NCBI GenBank assembly: GCA_963814645.1
Contig: CAWFDX010000001.1
Location: 682,001-746,000, forward strand
Length of the DNA stretch: 64,000 nt
Direction of reading: 5' to 3'
From: RYN-230 sp963814645
Lineage (GTDB): Bacteria; Actinomycetota; Actinomycetes; Streptosporangiales; Streptosporangiaceae
Shown: positions 34,745 to 43,959 of the stretch, piece by piece
How the letters are laid out: each line of letters starts with the position of its first letter
Numbering within the stretch: the stretch's first letter is position 1
Made by a program: the position numbers and the translations under genes
The notes under the pieces: generated by a model
The model's input: only the letters and a program-made list of their open reading frames with translations
Told to the model about the DNA's origin: nothing
Databases searched by the model: none

Positions 34745-35824
34745 CTACCTCACGGACCGGTAGATCGCCTCGAACCGCCGAGCCGTCGCGGACCAGTCGA
34801 AGCTTCGATTCGGCAACGTTGCCAGGCGTCCCATCTCGACCTGATGGTCCAGCGCCGCTGCTGCGGCTGCCACGTCCGGCGCCACGAGAGCCATCCGGGC
34901 ATCGACGCCCCCCACGCGGTTCGCCAGTTCGGCATGGGCAGGAAGGTCGGAAGCCACCACCCGGCTGCCCGCCACGGCCGCCTCCAGGAGCACCAACCCG
35001 AAACACTCCATTGCCGACAGGCTCAGCGTTACAGTCGCCGTGCGCTGCCAGCGGCGCAACTCTTCCTGGCTGACCTGGCCCTGGAAGGAAACCCTGCTCG
35101 CTATCCCCAGCTCCCGGACAAGATGCTCGAGCGCCGGCCGGTGGGAACCTGTCCCGCAGACGACCAGTTGTGCGTCCTTACTACGCATGCACGCGAATGC
35201 CCGGATGGCCGTGTCGACGCGCTTGTAGGCTTCCAGACGGCCGGCGACCAGGACGATCGGACGATCGGCAGCGAAGGGCTCGGCCGCCAGGAGGGCCTGG
35301 ATATCCGCTCCGAGCGGGACGACGGACAGCCGGGGCTCTATGAACGGAAACCGCGGCAGCAGCAGCTCCGCTTCCGCTACGGAAACGCAGGTCACCCTGC
35401 TGGCCCGGCGAAACAAGAGCGTTGCCAACGGGTCGTACACGGTGTGCACGGTTGACGCGACCCTGGTGCCACCGGCGGGAAGAAAGTGCGGGGTGAACAC
35501 CAGCGGCACCTTCGGTACGGTGGCGGCCATCATCGCAGGCAGCGCATGGAAGCTGTGCGCGTGGATGACGTCAAACAGCCTTCTGTCTCGCCACAGCGCG
35601 CGGCCGAGCCCGGGCGCGACCGGAAACTGCCGGAAGCCAGTCCAGTCGGCAAACCGGCGCACGGAGTAGTCGCGCGAAGCCGGAAACGAGGAGCCACGGG
35701 GTCGCTGTGCGTAGACCATTACTTGATGGCCGTGCCCGCGCAGCTCGTCGGCCAGGTATCCGACAACCACTTCGACGCCACCGAGTTGTGGCGGGAACCC
35801 CGGGGAGACGAGCGAGATCCTCAT
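34745..35824 (-). CDS. Family 4 glycosyltransferase
   Basis: GT-B enzyme, 359 aa: ISLVSPGFPPQLGGVEVVV, FTPHFLPAGGT, LVAGRLEAYKRVDTAIRAF and ECFGLVLLEAAVAGSRVVAS. Start ATG 35824 (MRISLVSP); the open 83 codons upstream have no family sequence. First gene of a GT4-GT4-hydrolase group on this strand. Confidence 0.92.
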   Translation of the reverse strand: MRISLVSPGFPPQLGGVEVVVGYLADELRGHGHQVMVYAQRPRGSSFPASRDYSVRRFADWTGFRQFPVAPGLGRALWRDRRLFDVIHAHSFHALPAMMAATVPKVPLVFTPHFLPAGGTRVASTVHTVYDPLATLLFRRASRVTCVSVAEAELLLPRFPFIEPRLSVVPLGADIQALLAAEPFAADRPIVLVAGRLEAYKRVDTAIRAFACMRSKDAQLVVCGTGSHRPALEHLVRELGIASRVSFQGQVSQEELRRWQRTATVTLSLSAMECFGLVLLEAAVAGSRVVASDLPAHAELANRVGGVDARMALVAPDVAAAAAALDHQVEMGRLATLPNRSFDWSATARRFEAIYRSVR

Positions 35825-36326
35825 TGGAACGTCCGAAGGCAGCGCGTCCCCGTCCGTCTCCGGGTGTCCGGCTGGCAAACGGAGCGGGCCGGACAAGCCG
35901 GGTTGCTGGTCTATCCGGCTAGATGCCGAGCCCGTGCTTCCCGCTCCGGCAGCAGCACCGGGAATGTCTGCTCGCGGCTGGCGTCGTGACCGCTGGCCCG
36001 ATATATAGCCCCTGGAACGAGAGCTGCCGGGCAGTGTCGCACAGCGGCCCGTCCCGTTGCTTGCCAAGTACATCCGCGCCCCCCGCAGTCGGTGCCCCGC
36101 AATGCTGCGTCAGCTGGACTCCGCTGCCTTCTACCTGGCTGTACGGTCCAGCGTTATCTGCCCCGCAGGCGCTGAGCTCAACCGCCGGTTGCGCAACGCA
36201 GGTGTACCGAACGCCAAGAAGTGAACACTGTCACCGCCAGGCACCTCAGCTAAGCTGGTTCATCGCCTGAGATCGGGGGGCCCGCTGTCGCTGTATCAGG
36301 ACAGCGGGCACGGAGGAGGTACGGGG
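35825..36326. other. Divergent intergenic region
   Basis: About 500 bases between the leftward GT4 group and the rightward FkbM gene. It should hold both promoters. No reliable gene or clear operator is visible. Confidence 0.4.
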
Positions 36327-36977
36327 ATGACGGCTACGATGCGGGGGGCTGCGGTCAAGAATGCGCTCGTGCACCAGTACAACGCCGTGCGCCGGGCGCC
36401 ACGGGCGCGGCAGGCGCGGCGAAAGATCTTCATCGACTGTGGTGCGAATACGTGCACGGTGCTGCGGCAGTTCGTCGGCCAACTTTCGGATTTCGAGTTT
36501 TTCGCCTTCGAGGCGCAGCCTGACCTGGCCGCCGAGGGCAAGCGCATCATCCGCGATCTGCCGGAGGCTCAGATCCAGCACTCCACCAAGGCGGTCTGGA
36601 TCCGTGACGAGGTGCTGAGCCTGTACCTGGCCACGAAGTGGGGGCCGAACTACCGCGGTGGATCCACGCTGATGACGGGGCACACCAACAACCAGTCCGC
36701 GGTCGACTATCAGAGGCCCGTGCAGGTCGAGGGCTTCGACTTCAGCCGGTGGCTGGGAGAGAACTTCGGGCCCGACGACTATGTCATCGTAAAGATGGAT
36801 ATCGAAGGTGCCGAGTACGAGGTGCTGGAGAAGGTGATTGCCGACGGCAACCTGCCGCTGATCGATGAGCTCATCGTCGAGTTCCACCAGCAGATGAACG
36901 AGAACATTTCGCGAGCCCGTCACAACGCGCTGGTCCGGACGCTGCGCCGCTCCTGCCGGCTCGAGATCTGGCACTAG
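36327..36977 (+). CDS. FkbM-family methyltransferase
   Basis: SAM-dependent O-methyltransferase, 216 aa. SAM motif FIDCGANTCTVLR at about 35-47 and the FkbM hallmark KMDIEGAEYEVLEK near 151-164. Likely methylates a hydroxyl of a sugar or of the small-molecule substituent. A good ribosome site (GGAGGAGGT) precedes the ATG. First gene of the rightward group of the carrier-protein module. Confidence 0.88.
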   Translation: MTATMRGAAVKNALVHQYNAVRRAPRARQARRKIFIDCGANTCTVLRQFVGQLSDFEFFAFEAQPDLAAEGKRIIRDLPEAQIQHSTKAVWIRDEVLSLYLATKWGPNYRGGSTLMTGHTNNQSAVDYQRPVQVEGFDFSRWLGENFGPDDYVIVKMDIEGAEYEVLEKVIADGNLPLIDELIVEFHQQMNENISRARHNALVRTLRRSCRLEIWH

Positions 36978-37066
36978 GCCCCTGGTACCAGGTACGCCGG
37001 CCGTGCTGAAGCCCGGTTGGTTCACCTGGCAAATTCGACCGCAGCCTACCGCGAGGAACTCACGCC

Positions 37067-38293
37067 TTGACACTACATAGCACAGTCGCCGCTTTCGCCA
37101 CCCAGTCAGGCCATTTGTGCGTCGGCGGGATCCCGGTGGGCGTGCTCGCGGAAAGAGTTGGCGAAACGCCATTCTTCGCATATGACCGGGGACTGCTGAC
37201 CGCCCGGGTGGTGAGACTGCGGAAGGCGCTGCCGCCAGAAATCGAGATTGGCTACGCGATAAAGGCTAATCCCATGTCGGCCGTGGTCCACCATCTCAGC
37301 GGCCTGGTTGACCATTTCGATGTCGCATCGGCTCTTGAGCTTCGAGCCGCCCTGAACACCACGATGCCGCCGGGTCATGTCAGCTTCGCTGGGCCGGGCA
37401 AGGCACCTGCTGAGTTGTCTCAGGCGGTGGCTGCAGGTGTGACCATTGAGATCGAGTCCGGCACTGAGGCCAGGCGGCTGATCAAGATCGGGGAGCGCCT
37501 TGGAATCCGTCCCCAGGCGGCGATCCGGGTCAACCCAGACTTCGAGATCAAGGGCTCAGGGATGCGTATGGGCGGCGGTCCACAGCAATTCGGGGTCGAC
37601 GCCGAGCAGGTCCCGGCGCTGCTCAAGGAACTGGCGGATGCCGAGGTGGACATCCTGGGTTTCCATGTGTTCGCCGGTTCACAGAACCTGCGGGCCGACA
37701 TCCTGACTGAGGCACAGAGCAAGACCGTCAACTTGATCCTCCAGCTGGCGGAGGGCATGCCGTCGCCGGTCCAGTACCTCAACCTGGGCGGAGGGTTCGG
37801 CATCCCGTACTTCGAGAACGACACGCCGCTGGATCTGACCCCGATCGGAGTGAACCTGGCTGAGTTGCTGCAGACGAGGATCCGGGCAGGGCTGCCCGGG
37901 GCCCGCGTGGTCGTCGAGCTCGGCCGGTACATCATTGGCGAGTGCGGCGTCTATATCACCCGAGTGGTCGACCGGAAAATATCGCGGGGACGTACCTACC
38001 TCGTCGTGGACGGCGGACTGCACCACCAGGCCGGGGCGTCCGGCAACTTCGGCCAGGTATTCCGGCGCAACTATCCGATAGTGATCGGCAACCGCATGGA
38101 CGAGAAAGCTGCGGAAACGGTAACGATCGTAGGTAAGCTCTGTACCCCACTGGACCTCCTTGGTGACCGTGTCAGGCTCCCGCAAGCCGAGGTCGGGGAC
38201 CTAATCGCGATTTTCCAGGCCGGCGCCTATGGTCTTACCGCGAGCCCGGCTGCTTTCCTAAGCCACCCGGAACCTGCGGAGGTCCTTCTATAG
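37067..38293 (+). CDS. PLP-dependent decarboxylase, exosortase/carrier-protein type
   Basis: Fold-type III (alanine-racemase-like barrel) decarboxylase, 408 aa, related to LysA. PLP lysine K66 in GYAIKANP, then FHVFAGSQNLRAD and the Gly-rich phosphate loop LGGGFGIPYF. The usual CESGD motif of diaminopimelate decarboxylase is replaced by GKLCTPLDLL, as in decarboxylases found with exosortase-A or carrier-protein clusters, where the substrate is often an ACP-bound amino acid. TTG start with GAGGAA upstream. Its neighbours (adenylating enzyme, carrier, dehydrogenase) support a tailoring rather than lysine role. Confidence 0.85.
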   Translation: MTLHSTVAAFATQSGHLCVGGIPVGVLAERVGETPFFAYDRGLLTARVVRLRKALPPEIEIGYAIKANPMSAVVHHLSGLVDHFDVASALELRAALNTTMPPGHVSFAGPGKAPAELSQAVAAGVTIEIESGTEARRLIKIGERLGIRPQAAIRVNPDFEIKGSGMRMGGGPQQFGVDAEQVPALLKELADAEVDILGFHVFAGSQNLRADILTEAQSKTVNLILQLAEGMPSPVQYLNLGGGFGIPYFENDTPLDLTPIGVNLAELLQTRIRAGLPGARVVVELGRYIIGECGVYITRVVDRKISRGRTYLVVDGGLHHQAGASGNFGQVFRRNYPIVIGNRMDEKAAETVTIVGKLCTPLDLLGDRVRLPQAEVGDLIAIFQAGAYGLTASPAAFLSHPEPAEVLL

Positions 38294-38539
38294 GCCACCT
38301 GATATCCGGGTCGTTTGCGGAACCCGCGACGGGGACATGCGGTCCTCGGGTTCCCTGGCGCCGTTGCAGGACCATGCGGAGGCCGAGGCGCACGCCGCCG
38401 CGCTCAGCCTGGCCTGCCGCCCGGCACGGCAGTGGGGGCGGCCGCCGCCGTCGGCTTCAGGCGCACGCGGCCGGGGCGGGGCAGGCTAGGAGAGACGGCC
38501 TGGCTGGGCGCGGGGCTCAGCCAGGGGAAGGGGGACGGG

Positions 38540-39685
38540 ATGGATTTCTCGCTGAGTGCCGAGCAGCGTGAGCTGAAGGACGCGGCCGCCGCCTTCGCCC
38601 GCGCAAAGCTGAACCAGGGCCTGGCGGAGCGTGAGGATGCTGGGGAGTTCCCGCGGGAGGCGTGGCAGGCCTGTGCCCGGTTCGGGATCCAGGGCCTGCC
38701 GGTCCCGGCTGAGCTGGGTGGCGGCGGCAGCGACATTTTGACGACGGTCCTGGTCATGGAGGCGCTGGGTTACGGGTGCCAGGACAACGGGCTGATCTTC
38801 TCGCTGAATGCGCAGATGTGGAGCATCGAGCTGCCGCTGGTGAAGTTCGGCACGCCCGCGCAGCAGCAGGCCTATCTGCCGGGGCTGGTGTCGGGGGACC
38901 TGATCGGGGTGCACGCGATGACCGAGCCCGATTCGGGCTCGGATGCGTTCAGCATGCGGACCCGCGCCGAGCGCCAGGGGGATCACTACCTGCTCAACGG
39001 GACCAAGCTGTACATCACCAACGCCCCGGTCGCTGATGTGGTGCTGGTCTTCGCCGCGCACCCCGGCCGGCCCAGCCAGGCCGGCATCTCCGCCTTCCTG
39101 GTGGACAAGGGGACGCCTGGGTTCACGGTGAGCCGCGGCCTGGACAAGATGGGCTTGCGGACCTCGCCGATGGGTGAGGTGGTGCTGGCCGGCTGCCTGG
39201 TCCCGGCCGGGAAGCGGCTGGGTGCGGAGGGGGCGGGGATGGCCATCTTCAACTCCTCGATGGGCTGGGAGCGGAGCTGCATCCTGGCCAGTGCCGTGGG
39301 CGCCATGCAGCGCCAGCTTGAGACGTGCGTGGGGTACGCCCGGACGCGGAAGCAGTTCGGCGAGGCGATCGGGAAATTTCAGAGCGTGTCGGGCAAGGTG
39401 GCCGACATGTACCTGCGGCTGGAGGCCGCGCGGCTGCTGATCTACCGGGCCGCGTGGCTCGCCCAGCAGGGCAAGCGCGCGGTGGCCGAGGCGGCTGCCG
39501 CCAAGCTGTTCACCAGCGAGGCGTGGGTTGCCTCCAGCCTGGACGCGATCCAGATCCACGGGGCCTACGGCTACATGAAGGAAGCCGGGATCGAGCGCGA
39601 CCTGCGCGATGCGGTCGCGGGCACCATCTACTCGGGCACGTCGGAGATCCAGCGGGTCATCTTGTCCCGGATGCTGGGCCTGTGA
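38540..39685 (+). CDS. Acyl-CoA dehydrogenase-like flavoenzyme (aminoacyl-carrier dehydrogenase type)
   Basis: 381-residue ACAD fold: MTEPDSGSDAFSM and YITNAPVADV (FAD/substrate contacts), RTRKQFG, and C-terminal GTIYSGTSEIQR. In most ACADs the catalytic Glu is in YEGT; here it is Ser (YSGT). Instead Glu244 in NSSMGWERSC sits where isovaleryl-CoA dehydrogenase has its base. Prolyl-carrier dehydrogenases of the PltE/CloN3 type share SSMGWER and the Ser, as I remember them. So the likely substrate is an amino acid (perhaps proline) bound to the carrier protein encoded nearby. ATG 38540 follows GGGAAGGGGG. Confidence 0.88.
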   Translation: MDFSLSAEQRELKDAAAAFARAKLNQGLAEREDAGEFPREAWQACARFGIQGLPVPAELGGGGSDILTTVLVMEALGYGCQDNGLIFSLNAQMWSIELPLVKFGTPAQQQAYLPGLVSGDLIGVHAMTEPDSGSDAFSMRTRAERQGDHYLLNGTKLYITNAPVADVVLVFAAHPGRPSQAGISAFLVDKGTPGFTVSRGLDKMGLRTSPMGEVVLAGCLVPAGKRLGAEGAGMAIFNSSMGWERSCILASAVGAMQRQLETCVGYARTRKQFGEAIGKFQSVSGKVADMYLRLEAARLLIYRAAWLAQQGKRAVAEAAAAKLFTSEAWVASSLDAIQIHGAYGYMKEAGIERDLRDAVAGTIYSGTSEIQRVILSRMLGL

Positions 39686-39876
39686 GCGCGCCGACGGTGG
39701 TGACCGGCCAGGAGGGGAAGGGAATGGCATATCTGCTGCGGCACCTGTTGGCGGACAGCGCGGCCCGGTGGCCGGGCTGGCCAGCGGTGGCTGCGGGAGG
39801 CCTGGAGATGGGCGGTAGCGCGCCAAGGTTCCTGGCAGGGGTTCGATAGTTGGTCTCCACCCGAAGGAGTCTGCTC

Positions 39877-40872
39877 ATGGCCCGTCCGCCCGCGATGCTC
39901 GTGGCTGACAAAGTCCGGATCGCGCTGCCGTTCCTGGCCGCGCCGGTCCTGGCCCGCCTGCCGGCCGCCCTGGGCTACCGCATCGCGTGCTGGAGCGGCG
40001 ATCTGCTCTTCCGGTGCCAGGCCGCGAAGCGCACCGAGGTGGCACGCAACCTGCAACTCGTGCTCGGGAACGACCTCAGTCCGGCGGCCGTGCAGCTGGT
40101 AGTCCGGGACTGGTTCCGGCTCGACTCGTGCAGGGCGGTCGACGTGAAGCGGCTGCGGCGCGGGGCACGGCCCCTGCGGCGGCTGGTCGAGATCCGTGGC
40201 CGGGAACACCTGGAGGCGGCACTGGCGGCGGGTAAGGGAGCCATCCTGTGCTCCGCCCACTTCGGTTCCCACGACTGCGGCTACTCGGTACTGCACGCCA
40301 GCGGTTTCCCCGTCACCACCATCGGGCGCTGGCCCCACAAGTACACAGTCGGTCTCTCATCCGCGGAGCGGTGGTTCTGGGAACTGGTCTACGCCAGGCC
40401 GGTGCTGCGCTATCGGCAGCGGCCGAACATCGAGCCATGGCCTGGCCGGCCCCAGGTCGCGGCCCTGGCAGCTGCCGCACTTCGCGCCAATGAGGTGGTG
40501 ACGATCTCGATCGACCCCCCGCCGCTGGACAACGACCGGGCCCGCGCCGTCGAGGTTCCCTTCCTCGGCCGCCGGGCCCTGCTGCTGCCAGGGGTCGTGG
40601 GCCTTGCCCAGGTGACCGGTGCACCGGTGCTGATGGCTTTCCTCTACCGCCAGGCCGACTACCGCCACCAGGTGTGGGAGATCTCCGCGCCAGTGCCGCT
40701 GGACGGAGGAACCGAGACGGCCTTCAGGCGCTGTGCCGCCGAGGTGAGCGCCGCCATCCGGAGAAGCCCGGCCCACTGGGAGTTCTGGAGAAGCGCGGGC
40801 CCTCTTGCCGAACTCGGGCTGATCCAGCCGCAGGGGGACAGCTCACCAGCCGCGGGACCGGTGCTTCCATGA
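39877..40872 (+). CDS. LPLAT (LpxL/HtrB-like) acyltransferase
   Basis: 331 residues; catalytic H-x4-D motif in SAHFGSHD, preceded by GKGAILC. A hydrophobic N-terminal segment would hold it at the membrane. Family members transfer acyl groups from acyl-ACP or acyl-CoA to lipids or sugars. Placed right after the dehydrogenase, it could transfer the carrier-bound group to a glycolipid. ATG 39877 has AAGGAG nine bases upstream; a TTG 27 bases earlier is less likely. Confidence 0.83.
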   Translation: MARPPAMLVADKVRIALPFLAAPVLARLPAALGYRIACWSGDLLFRCQAAKRTEVARNLQLVLGNDLSPAAVQLVVRDWFRLDSCRAVDVKRLRRGARPLRRLVEIRGREHLEAALAAGKGAILCSAHFGSHDCGYSVLHASGFPVTTIGRWPHKYTVGLSSAERWFWELVYARPVLRYRQRPNIEPWPGRPQVAALAAAALRANEVVTISIDPPPLDNDRARAVEVPFLGRRALLLPGVVGLAQVTGAPVLMAFLYRQADYRHQVWEISAPVPLDGGTETAFRRCAAEVSAAIRRSPAHWEFWRSAGPLAELGLIQPQGDSSPAAGPVLP

Positions 40873-40916
40873 GACGGGAGATTCCTGCGCCATGGATCAA
40901 CAGATAGCGTCCCGGC

Positions 40917-42539
40917 TCAGGACTGACCTTCGCCGCGGTGGGACTGCACCAGTTCCAGCACGGCCTGATAGTCGGCCTTCCCCCGAGGGCCACGCGGTAG
41001 CTCGGCGACCGGCAGGATGACATCCGGAACCATGTAGGCCGGCAGGAATCTGCCGCAATGGCCGATGACCGCATCGTGCTCCAGTGCTCCCCCGCCAGCG
41101 AGGCGTACCACAGCAGCCAGCACGTCGACGTCGCCCCGCCGGTGTTTGACGACGGCGGCTTCGTCGATGTCCGCTCGCTGCTCGAGCACGTGCTCCACCT
41201 CCTCGGGCTGCACGCGATACCCGCGAACCTTGAGCAGCCGGTCGACCCGGCCACGGAAGGTAAGGCCGCGGGCGTCTCGCGATACGAGATCGCCCGTCGC
41301 GTAGTACCTGCGCCCGTCCGGCCCGGTGGAGAATACTCCCGATGTCGCATCCGGGCGCTTCCAGTATCCCGACATGAGCGTGTCCGAGGCGACGAGCAGC
41401 CCGCCCGCCGCATCACTCGACATGACGGGGCCGTCCTCCGCCGCCAGTGACGTGCTGGCATACGGGCAAGGCCTTCCGATGGGGATTGGGTCTCCGCCTT
41501 CCACGTCGAGTTCCGTTAGGTCGTGGAACGTGCAGACGTTGGTTTCCGTCGGGCCGTACCAGTTCGCGACCCGGCACGACGGCGGCAGGTGCTGCCAGAG
41601 GACGCGCAGCGGTCCCACCGGTATCTCCTCGCCGGCGAAGATGATCTGGCGCAGGGCGCTGCCCTGGAGGAGCGCAAGCGACTCCGTGGCGCTGGCGCGC
41701 AGCAGAGCCGACGGCACGGAGTACCAAACGCTGACGCCAGTCGCGACAATGAAGCGGCAGAGACTGGAGACGCGGCCGAATGTCGAGGCGGGCACGAGCG
41801 CGAGCCGGGCAGCGGCCATGGCCGCCCCGAAGAAGTCGAACACGCTGAGATCGAACGACGGAGACGCATGCTGGGAGACGACATCGCTCTCCTCCAGTTT
41901 CACTGCATCGACCGCCCACCGGACGAACGCCAGTGCGCTGGCCTGTGTGTGCGCCACGCCCTTCGGCCGGCCTGTGGAGCCCGACGTGTACAGGATGTAC
42001 GCGAGCGCCGAGGCCGGTACCTCGACTGGCGAGCGCAATTGGCCGAGCTGCTGGACCTGAGACAAGCTCTCGCTCACCGGCCGGCGTTCCGGGGATCTGT
42101 CCGGATCGAACCAGCCCTGGCCGAGCCAGTGCAGCGCAGGAGAGTTGTCACCCGGGCCGTCGTGAGCCGGGTACGCGTCGCCGAGCAGCATCGCCCGCAT
42201 CGACCGCGGGCTGGAGATCACGGCGACCGGCTCGGCGTCGGCGGCGATGGCGTGCGCTCGCGCCGGCGGAGTCAGGTAGTCGATCGGCACGTAGGCGCCG
42301 CCTGCCAGCAGCGTGCCGAAGATGGCGACCGGAAGCGCGACGTCCTTGGCCAGAGCGATCACTACCCGGTCGCCCGGCTCGATCCCGTGCTCCACCAGGG
42401 CGCGGGCCAGGCGCATGGACCGGTCGCACAGCTCGGCGTAGGTCAGCTCGCCGGTCGGCGACCAGACGGCCGGCCTGTCAGGGTGTGCATCGGCGGCCTG
42501 CAGGAGCAGATGTGACAGTGTCACTGTCTCGGTGGTCAC
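40917..42539 (-). CDS. Stand-alone amino-acid adenylating enzyme (carrier ligase)
   Basis: ANL-superfamily adenylation domain without fused carrier, 540 aa. Core motifs: LYTSGSTGRPKGV (A3), NWYGPTETNV (A5), YATGD (A7), FRGRVDRLLKVRGYRVQPEEVE (A8, here in two parts: FRGRVDRLLK and RGYRVQPEEVE) and PRGPRGKADY with the A10 Lys. It activates a carboxylic acid, most likely an amino acid, as AMP ester and loads it on the adjacent carrier protein. YGPTETNVCT resembles prolyl/aminoacyl ligases of pyrrole pathways. GTG 42539 overlaps the TrpB2 stop (GTGA); upstream extension overlaps that gene and is rejected. Confidence 0.9.
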   Translation of the reverse strand: MTTETVTLSHLLLQAADAHPDRPAVWSPTGELTYAELCDRSMRLARALVEHGIEPGDRVVIALAKDVALPVAIFGTLLAGGAYVPIDYLTPPARAHAIAADAEPVAVISSPRSMRAMLLGDAYPAHDGPGDNSPALHWLGQGWFDPDRSPERRPVSESLSQVQQLGQLRSPVEVPASALAYILYTSGSTGRPKGVAHTQASALAFVRWAVDAVKLEESDVVSQHASPSFDLSVFDFFGAAMAAARLALVPASTFGRVSSLCRFIVATGVSVWYSVPSALLRASATESLALLQGSALRQIIFAGEEIPVGPLRVLWQHLPPSCRVANWYGPTETNVCTFHDLTELDVEGGDPIPIGRPCPYASTSLAAEDGPVMSSDAAGGLLVASDTLMSGYWKRPDATSGVFSTGPDGRRYYATGDLVSRDARGLTFRGRVDRLLKVRGYRVQPEEVEHVLEQRADIDEAAVVKHRRGDVDVLAAVVRLAGGGALEHDAVIGHCGRFLPAYMVPDVILPVAELPRGPRGKADYQAVLELVQSHRGEGQS

Positions 42540-43927
42540 GTTGCTTCCGCGGCTTCCGCGATGGCTTGGTTGAACTCTTCGAGGGCGTTCAGGCTCTGCG
42601 ACAGGCGGGTCTCGTTCGCTTTCACCGGCTCGATCTCGCCGGCCGCGAAACGCTGGTAGGCATCCAGGTCCAGCAGACCGTGCCCGCTGATGTTCACCAG
42701 GACGACCAGCGGGGGCCCCTGGCGCGGGTGCCGGGACACGACATCGATCATCCCGGCCACCGCGTGGGCGGATTCGGGAGCGGGCAGGATGGCCTCCGTC
42801 TCGCAGAAGAGCATGCCGGCCTGGAATGACGTGAGCTGGTCGATCGCCATCGCCTCCAGGGAGCCGTCCGCCTGCATCGCGCTCGCCAGCGGCCCGGCGC
42901 TGTGGTGCCGCAGCCCGCCCGCGTACACCGGCGGCGGCACGTAGCTGCTGCCGAGCGAGTAGACCTTGGTGATCGGGGTCGTGCCCAGGGCGTCGCTTAG
43001 GTCGTAGAGGTAGCGGCCCCGGGTCAGCTTCGGGCACGCGCTGGACTCGACGGCGACAAGCCGAATCGATCTCCCGGAGTCCTCCGCCGCACCTAGCAAG
43101 GGCAGCGCGATGCCGCCGAAGTTCGATCCGGCGCCCATGCAGGCAATGACGCAATCGGGGAACTCGCCCAGCAGGGCCATCTGCGAGATGGCCTCCTGGC
43201 CGATGACGGTCTGGTGGAGCAACACCGAGTTCTCGCCGCTCCCGACGGCAAACCGTGATCCGCTGTCCTCGGCCGCGAGCTCAAGAGCTTCCGCGTTGGC
43301 CACCGCCTGGGTACCGGTCGCCGCCGGATCCTCCTTGAGCACCCTCCGCCCGACGTCGGTCAGGTCGCTGGGGCTCTCATGGACGACCGCGCCGAACAGC
43401 CGCATCATGTCGCCGCGGACGGGCTTCTGACGCAAGGTGGCTCTGACCATGAACACCGTGCAGCCAAGGTTCATGACCTGGCATGCGTAGGCGAGAGCGG
43501 TCCCCCACTGGCCCGCGGCCGTGCCCGTGACGATGCGCTTCACGCCTGCGCGGGCGTAGTAATAGGCCTGCGCCAGGGCGCTGTTGAGCTTGTGGCTCCC
43601 GGTGAGGTTGGCACCCTCATATTTGTAGTAGATGCGAGCGTTGGCGCCGAGGCGCTCTTCCAGCCGCACTGCCCTGCGCAACGGCGTCGGACGGTACTGC
43701 GCATACAGGTCGAGGACCTCGCCGGGGATCGGTATGTACCGATCGGCCGTGTTGAGGGACTGCCGTGCGAGTGAGAATGGTTGCTGGAGCTGTACGCTGT
43801 GTCCGGCGGACTGCACCTCTTCCGGCAATCGTGATCTCGGCACAGCCGAGGTCACGTAGTGCGGCCGGTCGTGCAGGATGTTGAACCAGTGAGTGGGTAG
43901 CTGCGGGTCTCGCGCTACGCTAACCAT
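42536..43927 (-). CDS. TrpB2-like PLP enzyme (tryptophan synthase beta family)
   Basis: Fold-type II PLP enzyme, 463 aa, of the TrpB2 group (longer N-terminus than TrpB1). PLP lysine K113 in TGSHKLNSA, then TGTAAGQWGTALA, the phosphate loop CMGAGSNFGG, LTRGRYLYDL, and the C-terminal VNISGHGLLDL. TrpB2 joins serine and indole without TrpA; in a tailoring cluster it could carry out beta-replacement to make an unusual amino acid. ATG 43927 with GGAGG seven bases away is chosen over one 12 codons upstream. Co-translated with the adenylating enzyme and 32 bp after the carrier gene. Confidence 0.9.
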   Translation of the reverse strand: MVSVARDPQLPTHWFNILHDRPHYVTSAVPRSRLPEEVQSAGHSVQLQQPFSLARQSLNTADRYIPIPGEVLDLYAQYRPTPLRRAVRLEERLGANARIYYKYEGANLTGSHKLNSALAQAYYYARAGVKRIVTGTAAGQWGTALAYACQVMNLGCTVFMVRATLRQKPVRGDMMRLFGAVVHESPSDLTDVGRRVLKEDPAATGTQAVANAEALELAAEDSGSRFAVGSGENSVLLHQTVIGQEAISQMALLGEFPDCVIACMGAGSNFGGIALPLLGAAEDSGRSIRLVAVESSACPKLTRGRYLYDLSDALGTTPITKVYSLGSSYVPPPVYAGGLRHHSAGPLASAMQADGSLEAMAIDQLTSFQAGMLFCETEAILPAPESAHAVAGMIDVVSRHPRQGPPLVVLVNISGHGLLDLDAYQRFAAGEIEPVKANETRLSQSLNALEEFNQAIAEAAEAT

Positions 43928-43959
43928 GTGGTGACCTCCACTGATACCACGATCGGTGC

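Noticed and set aside
35923..36270. Possible 115-aa plus-strand protein
   Set aside because: Pro/Ser/Cys-rich, no ribosome site and no recognisable domain; lies in the promoter gap.
37067..38293. Diaminopimelate decarboxylase (lysA) for lysine synthesis
   Set aside because: The CESGD motif is replaced and the neighbours are tailoring and glycan genes.
38540..39685. Ordinary fatty-acid beta-oxidation acyl-CoA dehydrogenase
   Set aside because: The active-site Glu is placed as in aminoacyl-carrier enzymes and no other beta-oxidation gene is near.
42540..43154. N-terminal extension of the adenylating enzyme
   Set aside because: It overlaps the TrpB2-like gene and has no family sequence; the GTGA-coupled start at 42539 fits.
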